Shown here: one piece after another, positions 26,872 through 35,368 of the stretch
Layout of the letters: every line of letters starts with the position of its first letter
Numbering within the stretch: position 1 is the first letter of the stretch
Assembly: GCA_014360495.1 (NCBI GenBank)
Contig: JACIXR010000007.1
Coordinates: forward strand, 1 to 44,500
DNA from: a bacterium
GTDB lineage: Bacteria > Armatimonadota > JACIXR01
Reading direction: 5' to 3'
DNA length: 44,500 bases
Notes under the pieces: generated by a model
Database searches by the model: none
What the model saw: only the letters and a program-made list of their open reading frames with translations
What the model was told of the DNA's origin: nothing
Position numbers and translations under genes: made by a program

Positions 26872-28117
26872 TCTTCTCCTCCTCTTTCTTTTCCTCTTCC
26901 TTCTCCTCTTTTAGTTTCTTTAAAACATCACCCGCTATATCTCCTATTGTCATGGGTGTCCTCTTCTGCTGCTTCAAATACTCCTGCGCCTTTTGCTTCT
27001 CCCTTTGTCGTTCCCTTTCTCTCTTGAGCTCCTTTATGGATAAATGCATCCTGCGTGCTGACGGCTGAAAATCTATCACCTTTGCCTCAACCTTAGCGCC
27101 CTTCCTCACAGCATCCTCGGGCTTGCTCACCTTTCTATCGCTTATATGGGAGAGAGGAATAAACGCATCAATGCCCTCCTCCAAACGCACGAAAGCACCC
27201 GTGGGAACCAGCCTCACCACCCTGCCCTGCACAACATCCCCTTCCCTATACTTCTTCTCCGCTTCCCGCCATGGGTCAGGAAGAAGCTGTTTCAAACCCA
27301 ATGATATCCTTTCCTTCTCCTTATCTGCCTTTAATATAACAACTTCTATCTTCTGCCCCTTCTTCAAAGCCTCCTTCGGATGCTTTATATATGACCAGGA
27401 GATATCGCTGATATGGAGTAGTCCCTCAATCCCCCCAATATCAACAAACGCTCCAAAGTCTGTCAACCTCTTGACCACGCCCTGCACTACCTTCCCCTCG
27501 CTCAAATTGGCAAATATCTCCTCCTTCCTCTTTTGCCTCTCCTCCTCCACCGCTATTTTATGTGATAATACCACCTTCCCTCTGCTTCTATCCAGCTCTA
27601 TTATCTTAAGCGGGATGGACTGCCCAATTAGATAGCTGGGATTCTTTCTCCTGTATTGGGAAAAGTCAAGGTGAGAGTAGGGAACAAATCCCTGCACCCC
27701 GAGGTCCACCAAAACGCCGCCTTTCACCCTATCCACCACCATAGCGCTAAGAATCTCTCCCTTTCTATGGGCGTTCTCCAATTTCTGCCAAGTGAGCTCG
27801 AAATCCGCTCTCTTCTTGGAAACGATTATATCGCTTTCCTCAGCATCCGCCTTCAAAATGAAAACCCTCACCTCATCACCCACGGAGAGAACCTCCCTTG
27901 GCTCCACTCTTCCCTTCAGTGATATCTCATCCGCTGGCAGTAAACCTTCCGCCTTCCCACCAACATCCACCATTGCACCGTCTTCGTCAATCTGAACAAC
28001 GGTGCCTTTGACAATCATCCCCCTCTGCAGGGGACGAATTGTCTCTCTCAGGTCTATCTCCATTTCGTTTTCGTTTTCGTTTTCCTTTTCCTTTTCTATT
28101 TCCTCTTGCTTCTCCAC
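26864..28117 (-). CDS. rpsA: Ribosomal protein S1-like protein, four S1 domains
   Basis: About 417 residues. Four S1 RNA-binding domains lie at ~32-102, 117-185, 203-272 and 290-358, each starting with a G-V-V/K-G pattern (e.g. GVVKRLTDFGAFVDIGGIEG). The four-domain form is common outside Proteobacteria, where S1 has six; it may act in translation initiation or RNA turnover. I prefer the GTG at 28117 because AAGGAGG lies ten bases upstream. The GTG at 28165 would overlap mutM by 32 bases without a clear site. The N-terminus is a Glu/Lys/Asn run coded by a hexanucleotide repeat, and the C-terminus is a charged Lys/Glu tail. It lies 16 bases downstream of mutM and overlaps coaE. Confidence 0.85.
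   Translation of the reverse strand: MEKQEEIEKEKENENENEMEIDLRETIRPLQRGMIVKGTVVQIDEDGAMVDVGGKAEGLLPADEISLKGRVEPREVLSVGDEVRVFILKADAEESDIIVSKKRADFELTWQKLENAHRKGEILSAMVVDRVKGGVLVDLGVQGFVPYSHLDFSQYRRKNPSYLIGQSIPLKIIELDRSRGKVVLSHKIAVEEERQKRKEEIFANLSEGKVVQGVVKRLTDFGAFVDIGGIEGLLHISDISWSYIKHPKEALKKGQKIEVVILKADKEKERISLGLKQLLPDPWREAEKKYREGDVVQGRVVRLVPTGAFVRLEEGIDAFIPLSHISDRKVSKPEDAVRKGAKVEAKVIDFQPSARRMHLSIKELKRERERQREKQKAQEYLKQQKRTPMTIGDIAGDVLKKLKEEKEEEKKEEEKSD
28063..28092. repeat. Hexanucleotide repeat in the S1 coding sequence
   Basis: Five tandem hexamers: three TTTCGT followed by two TTTCCT (plus strand). On the coding strand they give alternating Asn/Lys-Glu residues near the N-terminus of the S1 protein. 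Slippage by one unit would keep the frame and only change the length of the charged tail. Confidence 0.8.
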
Positions 28118-28133
28118 GAGCGGTGGACCTCCT

Positions 28134-28931
28134 TTATCTTTGACAATTAGGGCAGAAGTAGGCACTTCTGCCTCCTATTGTCTTACTCACTATAACTTCT
28201 CCACAGCGAATGCACTTCTCCCCTTCCCTTTGATATACCCTCGGCTGATATGTTCCCGCCTCCCCATAAATGTTTACATAATTTGAGAATGTCTCACCAC
28301 CTGCCTCTAATGCCTCCTTTAAAATCTTCCTAATTGCGTTATATATATCCTCGATCTCCTTTGCCGTCAAGCTTTTTGCGGGTCTCTCCGGGTGAATTCC
28401 CGCCTCAAATAATATCTCATTAGCATATATGTTCCCAATCCCCGCTACCACCGCCTGGTCCATAAGAACTGCCTTTATCTTCCCTCCTTTCTTCTTTAAA
28501 ACATCCATCAAATATGAGAGGGTGAACGCTTCGCTCAATGGTTCAGGTCCCATAGTCGCTAATCCCTCTAAATCATCATATCTGCCTTTTTTAACTATAT
28601 GCATTTCCCCCATCCTTCGCAAGTCGGAAAAATATAACTTCAATCCGTCTATATAAAATATCAATCTGGTATATTCCCCCTCATTTAGGCGAAGCTGACC
28701 AGTCATCCTGAGGTGGATTATCAGCTCCTCGTTTCCGTCTAATCCGAAGATAAGATATTTCCCTCTCCTCCTCACTCCCTCAACTCTTTTCCCCTTAAGT
28801 TTTTCCCTGAACTCCTCGGGGGAGATAGAGAGCATATAAGGGTCCAAAACATCCACATCCACAATCGTCTTCCCGACGATTGTGGTTTCAAGCCCTCTTC
28901 TTATCGTTTCTACCTCGGGTAATTCGGGCAT
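28134..28931 (-). CDS. mutM: Formamidopyrimidine-DNA glycosylase
   Basis: A 265-residue base-excision repair enzyme removing 8-oxoguanine and ring-opened purines. It starts MPELPEVETIRRGL: Pro2 is the Schiff-base nucleophile and Glu3 the catalytic acid of the Fpg/Nei family. RRGKYLIF carries the conserved Lys of the beta strand. IYANEILFEAGIHP is the helix-two-turn-helix signature. The C-terminus is a CxxC-x16-CxxC zinc finger with the GGRSAYFC arginine, ending CPNCQR. All key residues are intact. It opens the minus-strand group mutM-S1-coaE, with a promoter at 28940-28967, divergent from miaB-mutS. Confidence 0.95.
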   Translation of the reverse strand: MPELPEVETIRRGLETTIVGKTIVDVDVLDPYMLSISPEEFREKLKGKRVEGVRRRGKYLIFGLDGNEELIIHLRMTGQLRLNEGEYTRLIFYIDGLKLYFSDLRRMGEMHIVKKGRYDDLEGLATMGPEPLSEAFTLSYLMDVLKKKGGKIKAVLMDQAVVAGIGNIYANEILFEAGIHPERPAKSLTAKEIEDIYNAIRKILKEALEAGGETFSNYVNIYGEAGTYQPRVYQREGEKCIRCGEVIVSKTIGGRSAYFCPNCQR

Positions 28932-28939
28932 CTTCCTTC

Positions 28940-28967
28940 ATTATAACACAAATCAAACGATTTGGAA
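28940..28967 (-). promoter_or_regulatory. Probable mutM promoter
   Basis: On the minus strand TTCCAA (28962-28967), 16 bases, TATAAT (28940-28945). The -10 ends nine bases before the mutM ATG, so the leader is very short. Confidence 0.45.
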
Positions 28968-28990
28968 ATATTTATAAGAAAGATTATAAA
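28962..28990 (+). promoter_or_regulatory. Probable miaB-mutS promoter
   Basis: On the plus strand TTGGAA (28962-28967), 17 bases, TATAAA (28985-28990). The -35 box is the same hexamer used, on the other strand, as the -35 of mutM, so the two promoters would be back to back and mutually exclusive. The predicted leader before miaB is about 120 bases. Confidence 0.4.
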
Positions 28991-29003
28991 AGTAAAGAAG
29001 AAC

Positions 29004-29066
29004 ATGTCAACCAGTAATCCTATGTACATCGGCTTAAGTGAAAAGCCCCTGTTCAAATATTTCTAA
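29004..29066 (+). CDS. Possible 20-residue leader peptide ahead of miaB
   Basis: ATG at 29004 to TAA at 29066 encodes MSTSNPMYIGLSEKPLFKYF. It lies just after the predicted promoter and 51 bases before the miaB ATG. There is only a weak purine run (AAAGAAG) upstream. A frame of 20 codons arises easily by chance, so this is tentative. Three of its last four codons start with U, the class decoded by MiaB-modified tRNAs. Confidence 0.25.
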   Translation: MSTSNPMYIGLSEKPLFKYF

Positions 29067-29117
29067 AGATTCGGGCAATTGATTTTCTCAACTCTGAAAG
29101 TTAAAATAAATTTAGAA

Positions 29118-30431
29118 ATGCCAAAGGTATGGATTGAGACATTTGGTTGCCAGATGAATGAGTGGGACAGCCAAGCTATGCTGGGAATGCTTCGGAGAGA
29201 GGGATGGGAACCTACCAACTCTCCCGAGGAAGCCGACCTCCTCCTGATAAACACTTGTTCCGTAAGGAAGAAACCGGAGGAGAAAGCCCTCAGCATCATC
29301 GGCTACCTCAGTAAGTTGAAGAAGGAAAAACCCCATATCCTAATTGGTGTTGCTGGCTGTATGGCTCAAAGAATGGGAGAGGAACTTCTCCAGCGCTTTC
29401 CTCTATTGGATTTCGTCTTGGGAACTGGGCAGGTGAAAAATATCGTTTCAATCGTTGAGGAAGCGAAAAAAGGTAGAATCGTTGCCCTTGATATCAACGG
29501 CTGCGTCCCCATCCTCCCCACTCTAAGGGAGAAACGATTCCAAGCCTATATACCGATAATCTTCGGCTGCAACAATTTCTGTTCCTACTGCATTGTCCCT
29601 TTCGTTAGGGGAAGAGAGAGGAGCAGACCCCTTCAGGAAATCCTTGAGGAAGCAAAAAATCTTATAGATGAAGGAGTAATAGAGATAACTTTGCTTGGAC
29701 AAAATGTCAATGCATATGGAAGGGATTTAAAGGAGGGATACACTTTTGTTGACCTTTTATATGCCTTGGGTGAATTGCCGATTAAAAGAATCAAGTTCAC
29801 CACATCTCATCCAAGAGATTTCTCCCGAGAGCTCATAAAGGCAATTGCCTCTATACCAGCGGTCTGCCACTGGGTACATCTCCCTATACAATCGGGAGAC
29901 GATAAAATCCTCAAGGCAATGCGGAGAGGTTATACCGTCTCCCAATATAAAGCCTTGGTTGAAGAGATAAGGGAAAATATACCAGATGTATCAATCACCA
30001 CAGATGTTATGGTTGGCTTTCCGGGCGAGGGAGAGGAGGAGTTCAGAAATACCCTCAAAACATTTGATGAGATAAAGTTCGACCAAGCTTATATGTTCGC
30101 TTTCTCTCCTCGCCCGGGGACATTGGCAGAGCGAATGGATGGACAAGTGGAACAGGAGGAGAAAATTCGCCGCCTAAGGGAGTTGGTCTCGCTTCAAAAC
30201 GAGATAAGCAGGAAAAAGAATCTCAAGATTTTGGGGAAAACATTGGAGGTTTTAGTTGAGGGTGAGGACCCGAAGGGGAAGGGTTTTCTCGTGGGTAAGT
30301 CAAGGGAACATAAAACCGTCGTCTTCCCCGGTGAAAGGGAGCTTATAGGGAAGTTAGTAAGGGTAAGGACTAAGGAAGCCTTTCTTTGGGGCTTCAAAGG
30401 AGAGATAGAAAATGAAGAAGGAGAAGGATAG
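29118..30431 (+). CDS. miaB: tRNA-2-methylthio-N6-dimethylallyladenosine synthase
   Basis: A 437-residue radical SAM methylthiotransferase that adds a methylthio group to i6A37 of tRNAs reading UNN codons. The N-terminal UPF0004 domain carries the auxiliary-cluster cysteines C11 (TFGCQMNEWDS), C47 (INTCSVR) and C81 (VAGCMAQR). The radical SAM cluster is C151-C155-C158 (GCNNFCSYC). A TRAM domain closes the protein (~370-430). The QMNEWDS segment and C-terminal layout favour MiaB over RimO or MtaB. I chose the ATG at 29118 because the protein then begins at the conserved MPKVWIETFGC; an earlier TTG at 29079 adds thirteen unsupported residues. It overlaps mutS by 20 bases. Confidence 0.93.
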   Translation: MPKVWIETFGCQMNEWDSQAMLGMLRREGWEPTNSPEEADLLLINTCSVRKKPEEKALSIIGYLSKLKKEKPHILIGVAGCMAQRMGEELLQRFPLLDFVLGTGQVKNIVSIVEEAKKGRIVALDINGCVPILPTLREKRFQAYIPIIFGCNNFCSYCIVPFVRGRERSRPLQEILEEAKNLIDEGVIEITLLGQNVNAYGRDLKEGYTFVDLLYALGELPIKRIKFTTSHPRDFSRELIKAIASIPAVCHWVHLPIQSGDDKILKAMRRGYTVSQYKALVEEIRENIPDVSITTDVMVGFPGEGEEEFRNTLKTFDEIKFDQAYMFAFSPRPGTLAERMDGQVEQEEKIRRLRELVSLQNEISRKKNLKILGKTLEVLVEGEDPKGKGFLVGKSREHKTVVFPGERELIGKLVRVRTKEAFLWGFKGEIENEEGEG

Positions 30432-32991
30432 CTTAACGCCTCTTTTTAGACAATATCACTCCATAAAATCGCAATATCCCGATGTCATTTTGATGTTCCG
30501 CCTGGGAGATTTCTACGAAATGTTCGGAAAGGACGCGGAGATTGCTTCCCGGGAACTTGACCTCGTTTTGACCTCAAGGGAAGCGGGAAAGGGGAAACGC
30601 ATCCCTATGTGCGGTGTTCCCTATCACGCGGTGGAGAGATATATCGCTCGCCTTCTCTCCCGGGGCCACAAGGTAGCCATCTGCGAACAGATGGAGGACC
30701 CAGCGAAGGCAAAGGGATTAGTGAAGCGCGCGGTGACTCGTATCGTCACGCCTGGGACAGTTGTGGAAGAATCTATGTTAGAAGCGAGGAGGAGCAGTTT
30801 TTTAGCCGCTGTTGCGAGGGATGGAGACGAATACGGGCTCGCAATTGCGGATGTCTCAACTGGAGAGCTCATCAGCACTAATATAAAAGGGGAAAAGCTT
30901 CTTTGGGAAGAGCTTCAAAGGACATCGCCAGCCGAACTTCTTCTCCTCGCCAAAGACGATGAATTGGGGAAGAACGCTCCACCTGGCACGACAATCACTT
31001 ACCTGGAGGATGACCCATTCCTTTTCCAATCGCCTCGTCAGATTCTCCTTGAGCATTTTCAAGTTTCCTCTCTGCGGGGGTTCGGAATAGAGGAGTATCC
31101 ACTCGTTCAACAGGCTTGCTCTATGATTTTATCCTATCTCAGAAAGACACAACTCTCTTCTCTCCGTCATATAAATTCCATTTCAATATATTTCCCTCAG
31201 CAATATATGCTGGTGGATACAATCGCAAGGAGGACGCTTGAGATAACGGAATCCTTTGACGGGTCAAGGGAGCGGAGCTTGCTTGGGGTTCTGGACTCCA
31301 CTCTCACGCCGATGGGAAGCAGGTTATTGAGAAAATGGATAGAACAGCCTCTACTCTCAAAGGAGGAGATAGAGAACAGGTTGGATGCAGTGGAGGAACT
31401 ACATAATCAAGGGAGGATAAGGGCTTGGTTGAGAGAGGGTTTGAAGTCCATTGGGGATTTGGAGAGGATAGTTGGGAGGTGCGCTACGGGCGTTGCTTCT
31501 CCAAAGGATTTATTGATTTTAAAGAAGGGGCTGGGAAGCGTATCCGCTATCTCTCCTCATCTCTCCGAGATGAAAAGCGAACTATTAAGAGAGATAAATG
31601 AGCGCCTAAATCCCCTGCCCGACCTCTATTCCCTTTTAGATAGAGCTTTGAGAGAAGATGCCCCAGCAACTTTAAGAGAAGGAGGTATAATAAAAGAGGG
31701 TTTCAGCAAGGAACTTGACGAGTTGAGGGAGGCGGCAGCCCAGGGAAAGGAATGGATAGCGGAGATGGAGAACAAGGAGCGCCTTCGCACGGGTATAAAA
31801 TCGCTTAAAATAGGATATAATGCGGTATTTGGCTACTATATAGAGGTCACGAAGCCTAATCTTCGCCTTGTCCCCAAGGATTACATAAGGAAGCAAACGC
31901 TAGTTAACGCGGAGAGGTTCATAACAGAGCCATTGAAGGAATTAGAGGCAAAGGTCCTGGGCGCGGAGGAGAGGATGGCGGAGCTGGAGTATGAAATCTT
32001 CGTATCCCTGAGGGATGAGGTCGTGAGAAGAGCTGAGGAGGTTCTGCAAGTGGCAAGGGCTGTGGCTGAGCTCGACGTCCTTCAATCCCTCGCTGAGGTG
32101 GCTGCACGCTATAACTACATTAGACCGATTATAGATGAAAGCGACGAAATCGTGATAAGGGATGGGAGGCATCCGGTTGTGGAGAGATTTATGGAGCCGG
32201 GACGCTTCGTTCCCAATGATGTTGAACTGAATTGCCGGGATAAACGCCTCCTCATAATAACCGGTCCAAATATGGCAGGGAAATCAACCTATCTGCGACA
32301 GGTAGCGCTCATAGTTTTGATGGCGCAAATAGGTTCTTTTATTCCCGCACGATATGGTAAAATCGGCTTGGTTGATAGAATTTTCACTCGCATTGGAGCG
32401 AGAGATGACCTCTCCTCAGGGCAATCAACATTTATGGTGGAAATGAACGAAGTGGCTAATATACTTAACAACGCTACACCGAGAAGCCTCATAGTTTTGG
32501 ACGAGATAGGTAGAGGAACATCTACTTTTGACGGTTTATCAATAGCTTGGGCAGTTGCGGAGTACATATTGAGCGATAATATCGGTGCACGCACCCTCTT
32601 CGCCACCCATTACCACCAGCTGAACAAGTTAGCAAAAACAAACGAAGGCGTTAAAAACTTGAGGGCGGATGTAAAAGAGGAAGGAGGAAAAATCGTTTTC
32701 CTTTATAAGATACGCCCCGGGGCGACGGATAAATCATATGGAATACAGGTGGCGAGCTTGGCGGGAGTTCCTAAGGAGGTTTTAGAGAGGGCAAAGGAAG
32801 TGTTGGAGGAATTGGAGAAAAACGAGCAGCCATCCAAAAGGACACTACCCACAAGGAGGCAAAAGCTTCAGTTATCCCTTTTTGAGTTAGAGCATCCAGT
32901 ATTGGAGGAAATTAAAAACCTTGATTTAACAAATCTAACCCCAATAGAAGCCCTCAACAAGCTGAAAGAGCTACAAGACAAGCTGTTGTAA
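30412..32991 (+). CDS. mutS: DNA mismatch repair protein MutS
   Basis: An 859-residue mismatch-recognition ATPase. The N-terminal mismatch-binding motif FYEMFG is at residues 34-39, with the Phe that stacks on the mispair and the Glu that contacts it. Core, lever and clamp domains follow. The ATPase has Walker A GPNMAGKST (618-626), then FMVEMNE, the Walker B segment LDEIGRGTSTFDG and the FATHYHQL His-loop. The C-terminus has the short MutS tail (LSLFELEHP). All parts of a bacterial MutS1 are present. Its start overlaps miaB by 20 bases, with AAGGAGAG upstream; miaB-mutS(-mutL) order is known in other bacteria, but mutL is absent here. A likely terminator follows at 33006-33039. Confidence 0.96.
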   Translation: MKKEKDSLTPLFRQYHSIKSQYPDVILMFRLGDFYEMFGKDAEIASRELDLVLTSREAGKGKRIPMCGVPYHAVERYIARLLSRGHKVAICEQMEDPAKAKGLVKRAVTRIVTPGTVVEESMLEARRSSFLAAVARDGDEYGLAIADVSTGELISTNIKGEKLLWEELQRTSPAELLLLAKDDELGKNAPPGTTITYLEDDPFLFQSPRQILLEHFQVSSLRGFGIEEYPLVQQACSMILSYLRKTQLSSLRHINSISIYFPQQYMLVDTIARRTLEITESFDGSRERSLLGVLDSTLTPMGSRLLRKWIEQPLLSKEEIENRLDAVEELHNQGRIRAWLREGLKSIGDLERIVGRCATGVASPKDLLILKKGLGSVSAISPHLSEMKSELLREINERLNPLPDLYSLLDRALREDAPATLREGGIIKEGFSKELDELREAAAQGKEWIAEMENKERLRTGIKSLKIGYNAVFGYYIEVTKPNLRLVPKDYIRKQTLVNAERFITEPLKELEAKVLGAEERMAELEYEIFVSLRDEVVRRAEEVLQVARAVAELDVLQSLAEVAARYNYIRPIIDESDEIVIRDGRHPVVERFMEPGRFVPNDVELNCRDKRLLIITGPNMAGKSTYLRQVALIVLMAQIGSFIPARYGKIGLVDRIFTRIGARDDLSSGQSTFMVEMNEVANILNNATPRSLIVLDEIGRGTSTFDGLSIAWAVAEYILSDNIGARTLFATHYHQLNKLAKTNEGVKNLRADVKEEGGKIVFLYKIRPGATDKSYGIQVASLAGVPKEVLERAKEVLEELEKNEQPSKRTLPTRRQKLQLSLFELEHPVLEEIKNLDLTNLTPIEALNKLKELQDKLL

Positions 32992-33004
32992 AAACGCAAA
33001 ACCC

Positions 33005-33040
33005 GTTCAGAACCTTTACAAATTTTCTGAAGTTTTTATT
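33005..33040 (+). terminator. Possible terminator after mutS
   Basis: TTCAGAA (33006-33012) pairs exactly with TTCTGAA (33025-33031) around a 12-base loop, followed by a TTTTT run at 33033-33037. The stem is short and AT-rich, so it is only moderately convincing. Confidence 0.4.
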
Positions 33041-33121
33041 CTCCTCATAAGCTTATTAATCCTTGTCTTCTTATACACTCTACCTAAAAAGATCGCATTT
33101 GAATTTGTTTTTGCCAAAATT

Positions 33122-33139
33122 GGTTTTTGGTATTTTTGG
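33122..33139 (+). repeat. 18-bp direct repeat, upstream copy (candidate operator)
   Basis: GGTTTTTGGTATTTTTGG, identical to 33184-33201 and 62 bases from it start to start. It ends eight bases before the -35 box at 33148. Confidence 0.6.
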
Positions 33140-33147
33140 GAAAAATA

Positions 33148-33176
33148 TTGACGACAATGTAGACCCTGCTTATAAT
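33148..33176 (+). promoter_or_regulatory. Sigma-70-like promoter of the regulator/radical SAM operon
   Basis: TTGACG (33148-33153), exactly 17 bases, TATAAT (33171-33176): one of the best promoters in the window. Transcription should begin near 33183, about 27 bases before the regulator ATG at 33210. Confidence 0.75.
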
Positions 33177-33183
33177 TATAATA

Positions 33184-33201
33184 GGTTTTTGGTATTTTTG
33201 G
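33184..33201 (+). repeat. 18-bp direct repeat, downstream copy (candidate operator)
   Basis: Exact second copy of the 33122-33139 sequence, placed right at the predicted transcription start. With the first copy it brackets the promoter, a position suited to repression by a bound protein. Confidence 0.6.
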
Positions 33202-33209
33202 TGATTGAT

Positions 33210-33851
33210 ATGCTGACGAGAAGAAGAAGAGAAGCTTTGAAGACCCTCAAGAAATTAACGGAAGAAAGAGGACCTATAGGCTATGAAGAGCTGGCTCAGG
33301 CGCTCGGGATTAGCAAATGGTCCGCCTATGAGCTCCTCATTCAGCTTGAGGAGGGAGGATATGTCCAATCGGAGCTGAGAAAATGCAATGGCAAATCTGG
33401 TGGACGCCCTTCACTTCGCTTTTACCTTTCTCCCCAGGGGGAAGAAGTATTGGAAGGGGAAAGCGGTTTGGAGGCTTTGAGGGAAGAGATATCCCGTTAT
33501 TTTCAGTTAGCGAAAAGGGATTTGAAAGCTGCCTCAGCAGCTCTTAAGGAGAAGTTGACCGCAAGGACAACCCCTCTATTACAATCCGCTCATAGCCTCA
33601 CAATGCTCCTCTTTGAGCTTAAGAATTATTCCTCTGAGCTTTATTCGCGCATCAGAAGAATAATAAAAAGCGGAGAGGACCTTTCCCTCATCAGTGGAGC
33701 GGCTATGGTGGGGGATAGACACGGAAGGCTGGATAAAATAATAAGAATCTGTCAGCAGGCTCTCTCACGCTTAAGCAAGGCTCAGAAGGAAATCATCGCC
33801 TCCATATTAAAAGAGGAGGCTAAAATCTTGGATATAGGAAAGGAGGCGTAA
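33210..33851 (+). CDS. Winged-helix transcriptional regulator
   Basis: About 213 residues from ATG 33210. The open frame extends back to 33063 but would cross the promoter at 33148-33176, so the later start is preferred. Residues ~1-75 form a winged helix: MLTRRRREALKTLKKLTEE, then GYEELAQALGISKWSAYELL as helix-turn-helix and GGYVQSELRK...GGRPSLRFYLSP as the wing, resembling the ArsR/PadR/ROK-type DNA-binding fold. The C-terminal ~130 residues are helical with many charged residues and no metal or ligand motif that I can name. It is separated from the first radical SAM gene by three bases and is the first gene of that operon. The repeats flanking its promoter suggest autoregulation. Ligand and targets are unknown. 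Confidence 0.75.
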   Translation: MLTRRRREALKTLKKLTEERGPIGYEELAQALGISKWSAYELLIQLEEGGYVQSELRKCNGKSGGRPSLRFYLSPQGEEVLEGESGLEALREEISRYFQLAKRDLKAASAALKEKLTARTTPLLQSAHSLTMLLFELKNYSSELYSRIRRIIKSGEDLSLISGAAMVGDRHGRLDKIIRICQQALSRLSKAQKEIIASILKEEAKILDIGKEA

Positions 33852-33854
33852 AGA

Positions 33855-35348
33855 ATGGGGCTGTTGGTAATGAAGAGAAGCCATATAAAGGCGCAGACAG
33901 ATTACCTGAAGCTGCGGATGCTCTTCAACAACCCTTTGACGAAGGCTACATTAACCCACCTACTCACTAAATCCGACGGAGGAAAGACCCGCTTAGAAGA
34001 GTTAATGGATAGACTTGCAAGGGGAGAAAAACCTCGTGGACTCAGGGAACGTCCCATTTTTTCCCTGATGCATACTGTCGCAAGGGCAATTGGCATCCCT
34101 CAAGAGAAAATCCCAGAGTATATGGCGCATCCGAACATACGCAGAACCATCCTTAACGCCGCCTTCAGCATTCAAGAATATGGATTGAAACTACCTATGA
34201 CCTTCTATGCCCCCTTGATGGTCGTCTGGAACATAACTTATACCTGCAATCTTCGCTGTAAACATTGCTATGAAAACGCCGGGACTCTACGCCCCAAAGA
34301 GCTATCCACGGGCGAACTCTCAAAGGAAGAAAAGCTCGCTTTGGTAGATGAAATAGCCGATTCCCAGATACCCACCCTTTCTTTCTCCGGTGGGGAACCC
34401 CTTCTCTGCAAGGATTTCTGGGATGTCGTGGAAAAGGCAAGAGAAAGAGGGCTCTACCTTTCAATGAACACGAACGGCACAGCTATTACGCCAGAGGTAG
34501 CGAAGAAATTAAAGGAATACGATTTCGCTTATGTGGCGGTGAGCATTGATAGCGCTAATCCGGAAAAACATGATTTCTTCCGAGGGGTTAAAGGGGCTTG
34601 GGAGAGGTCTATCAAAGGAATTAAGAATGTTATTGAAGCAGGAGGCAATGCTATTCTCTCCGTCACCGTGACGAGATACAATTACGATGAGTTTCAGGAT
34701 ATCCTGGAATTGGGACGGAAATTGGGAGTTTACAAGGTTATGGTCTACAACTTCATACCAACAGGAAGGGGTAGGGAAATCTGGAATAGGGATTTAAACC
34801 CTGATGAAAAGGAGTCAATCCTTCAGCAGATGTATGATTTTCTCCTTGAAGGTGGTTCTCTCTGCACCACATCGCCTCAGCTCGGCAGATTCTGTTTGGA
34901 GAAGGACAAGCCAGAGTTCGCCCCCATCGCTCATTTAGGCGTCGGAAAGGCTAAGGACCTCTCCCTTCTCGCCGAGCTAATCGGTGGATGTGGCGTGGCA
35001 AGAGCATATATGGCTGTTCAGCCGGATGGCACCTACACTCCCTGTGTTTATATGCCCGATGTCCATCTTGGTCATTTCAGAACGGATAGAATTCTTGATG
35101 TATGGCATAATCATCCCTTCCTCAATAAATTAAGGGACAGGAGCAAATTATGGGGCGCTTGCGGCAACTGTGAATACAACAGGGCTTGTGGTGGTTGCCG
35201 GGCAAGGGCACTCGCCTACTTCGGCGACCCAATGGCTCCCGACCCAGGATGTATAAAGAACAGAGATTATTTTGAGGAGTTCGTAAACAAACACCCAGAG
35301 ATTTATTCTTATTCTGAAACTGAAGAAATTCCCTCTGCAAGCGAGTAA
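33855..35348 (+). CDS. Radical SAM/SPASM protein of unknown substrate
   Basis: A 497-residue cytoplasmic iron-sulfur protein. The ~115 N-terminal residues are helical and of unknown role. The radical SAM core (~118-330) has the cluster motif CNLRCKHCY and the SAM-binding GGEP. A SPASM-type C-terminus carries clustered cysteines: GGCGVARAYMAVQPDGTYTP then C, WGACGNCEYNRACGGCRARA and DPGC, enough for one or two auxiliary 4Fe-4S clusters. SPASM proteins modify peptides or proteins, or act on haem-like precursors (AhbC/AhbD, NirJ); this one cannot be placed further. It starts at ATG 33855 with GGAGG upstream. It sits between the regulator and a second radical SAM protein, all on the same strand with tiny gaps. 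No RiPP-type precursor peptide was found nearby. Confidence 0.85.
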   Translation: MGLLVMKRSHIKAQTDYLKLRMLFNNPLTKATLTHLLTKSDGGKTRLEELMDRLARGEKPRGLRERPIFSLMHTVARAIGIPQEKIPEYMAHPNIRRTILNAAFSIQEYGLKLPMTFYAPLMVVWNITYTCNLRCKHCYENAGTLRPKELSTGELSKEEKLALVDEIADSQIPTLSFSGGEPLLCKDFWDVVEKARERGLYLSMNTNGTAITPEVAKKLKEYDFAYVAVSIDSANPEKHDFFRGVKGAWERSIKGIKNVIEAGGNAILSVTVTRYNYDEFQDILELGRKLGVYKVMVYNFIPTGRGREIWNRDLNPDEKESILQQMYDFLLEGGSLCTTSPQLGRFCLEKDKPEFAPIAHLGVGKAKDLSLLAELIGGCGVARAYMAVQPDGTYTPCVYMPDVHLGHFRTDRILDVWHNHPFLNKLRDRSKLWGACGNCEYNRACGGCRARALAYFGDPMAPDPGCIKNRDYFEEFVNKHPEIYSYSETEEIPSASE

Positions 35349-35368
35349 AAAGAAAGGAGGAATTGAAG

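Noticed and set aside
27123-27635. 170-codon plus-strand frame within the S1 gene
   Set aside because: Antisense shadow of four well-formed S1 domains.
28063-28092. Tandem repeat considered as a CRISPR or minisatellite
   Set aside because: Units are only six bases and lie in coding sequence; there are no spacers. No CRISPR array was seen anywhere in the window.
28118-28165. Upstream GTG start of the S1 gene
   Set aside because: Would overlap mutM by 32 bases without RBS; GTG 28117 follows AAGGAGG.
33063-33209. N-terminal extension of the winged-helix regulator
   Set aside because: The added codons span the promoter and the first repeat and show no domain; ATG 33210 fits better.
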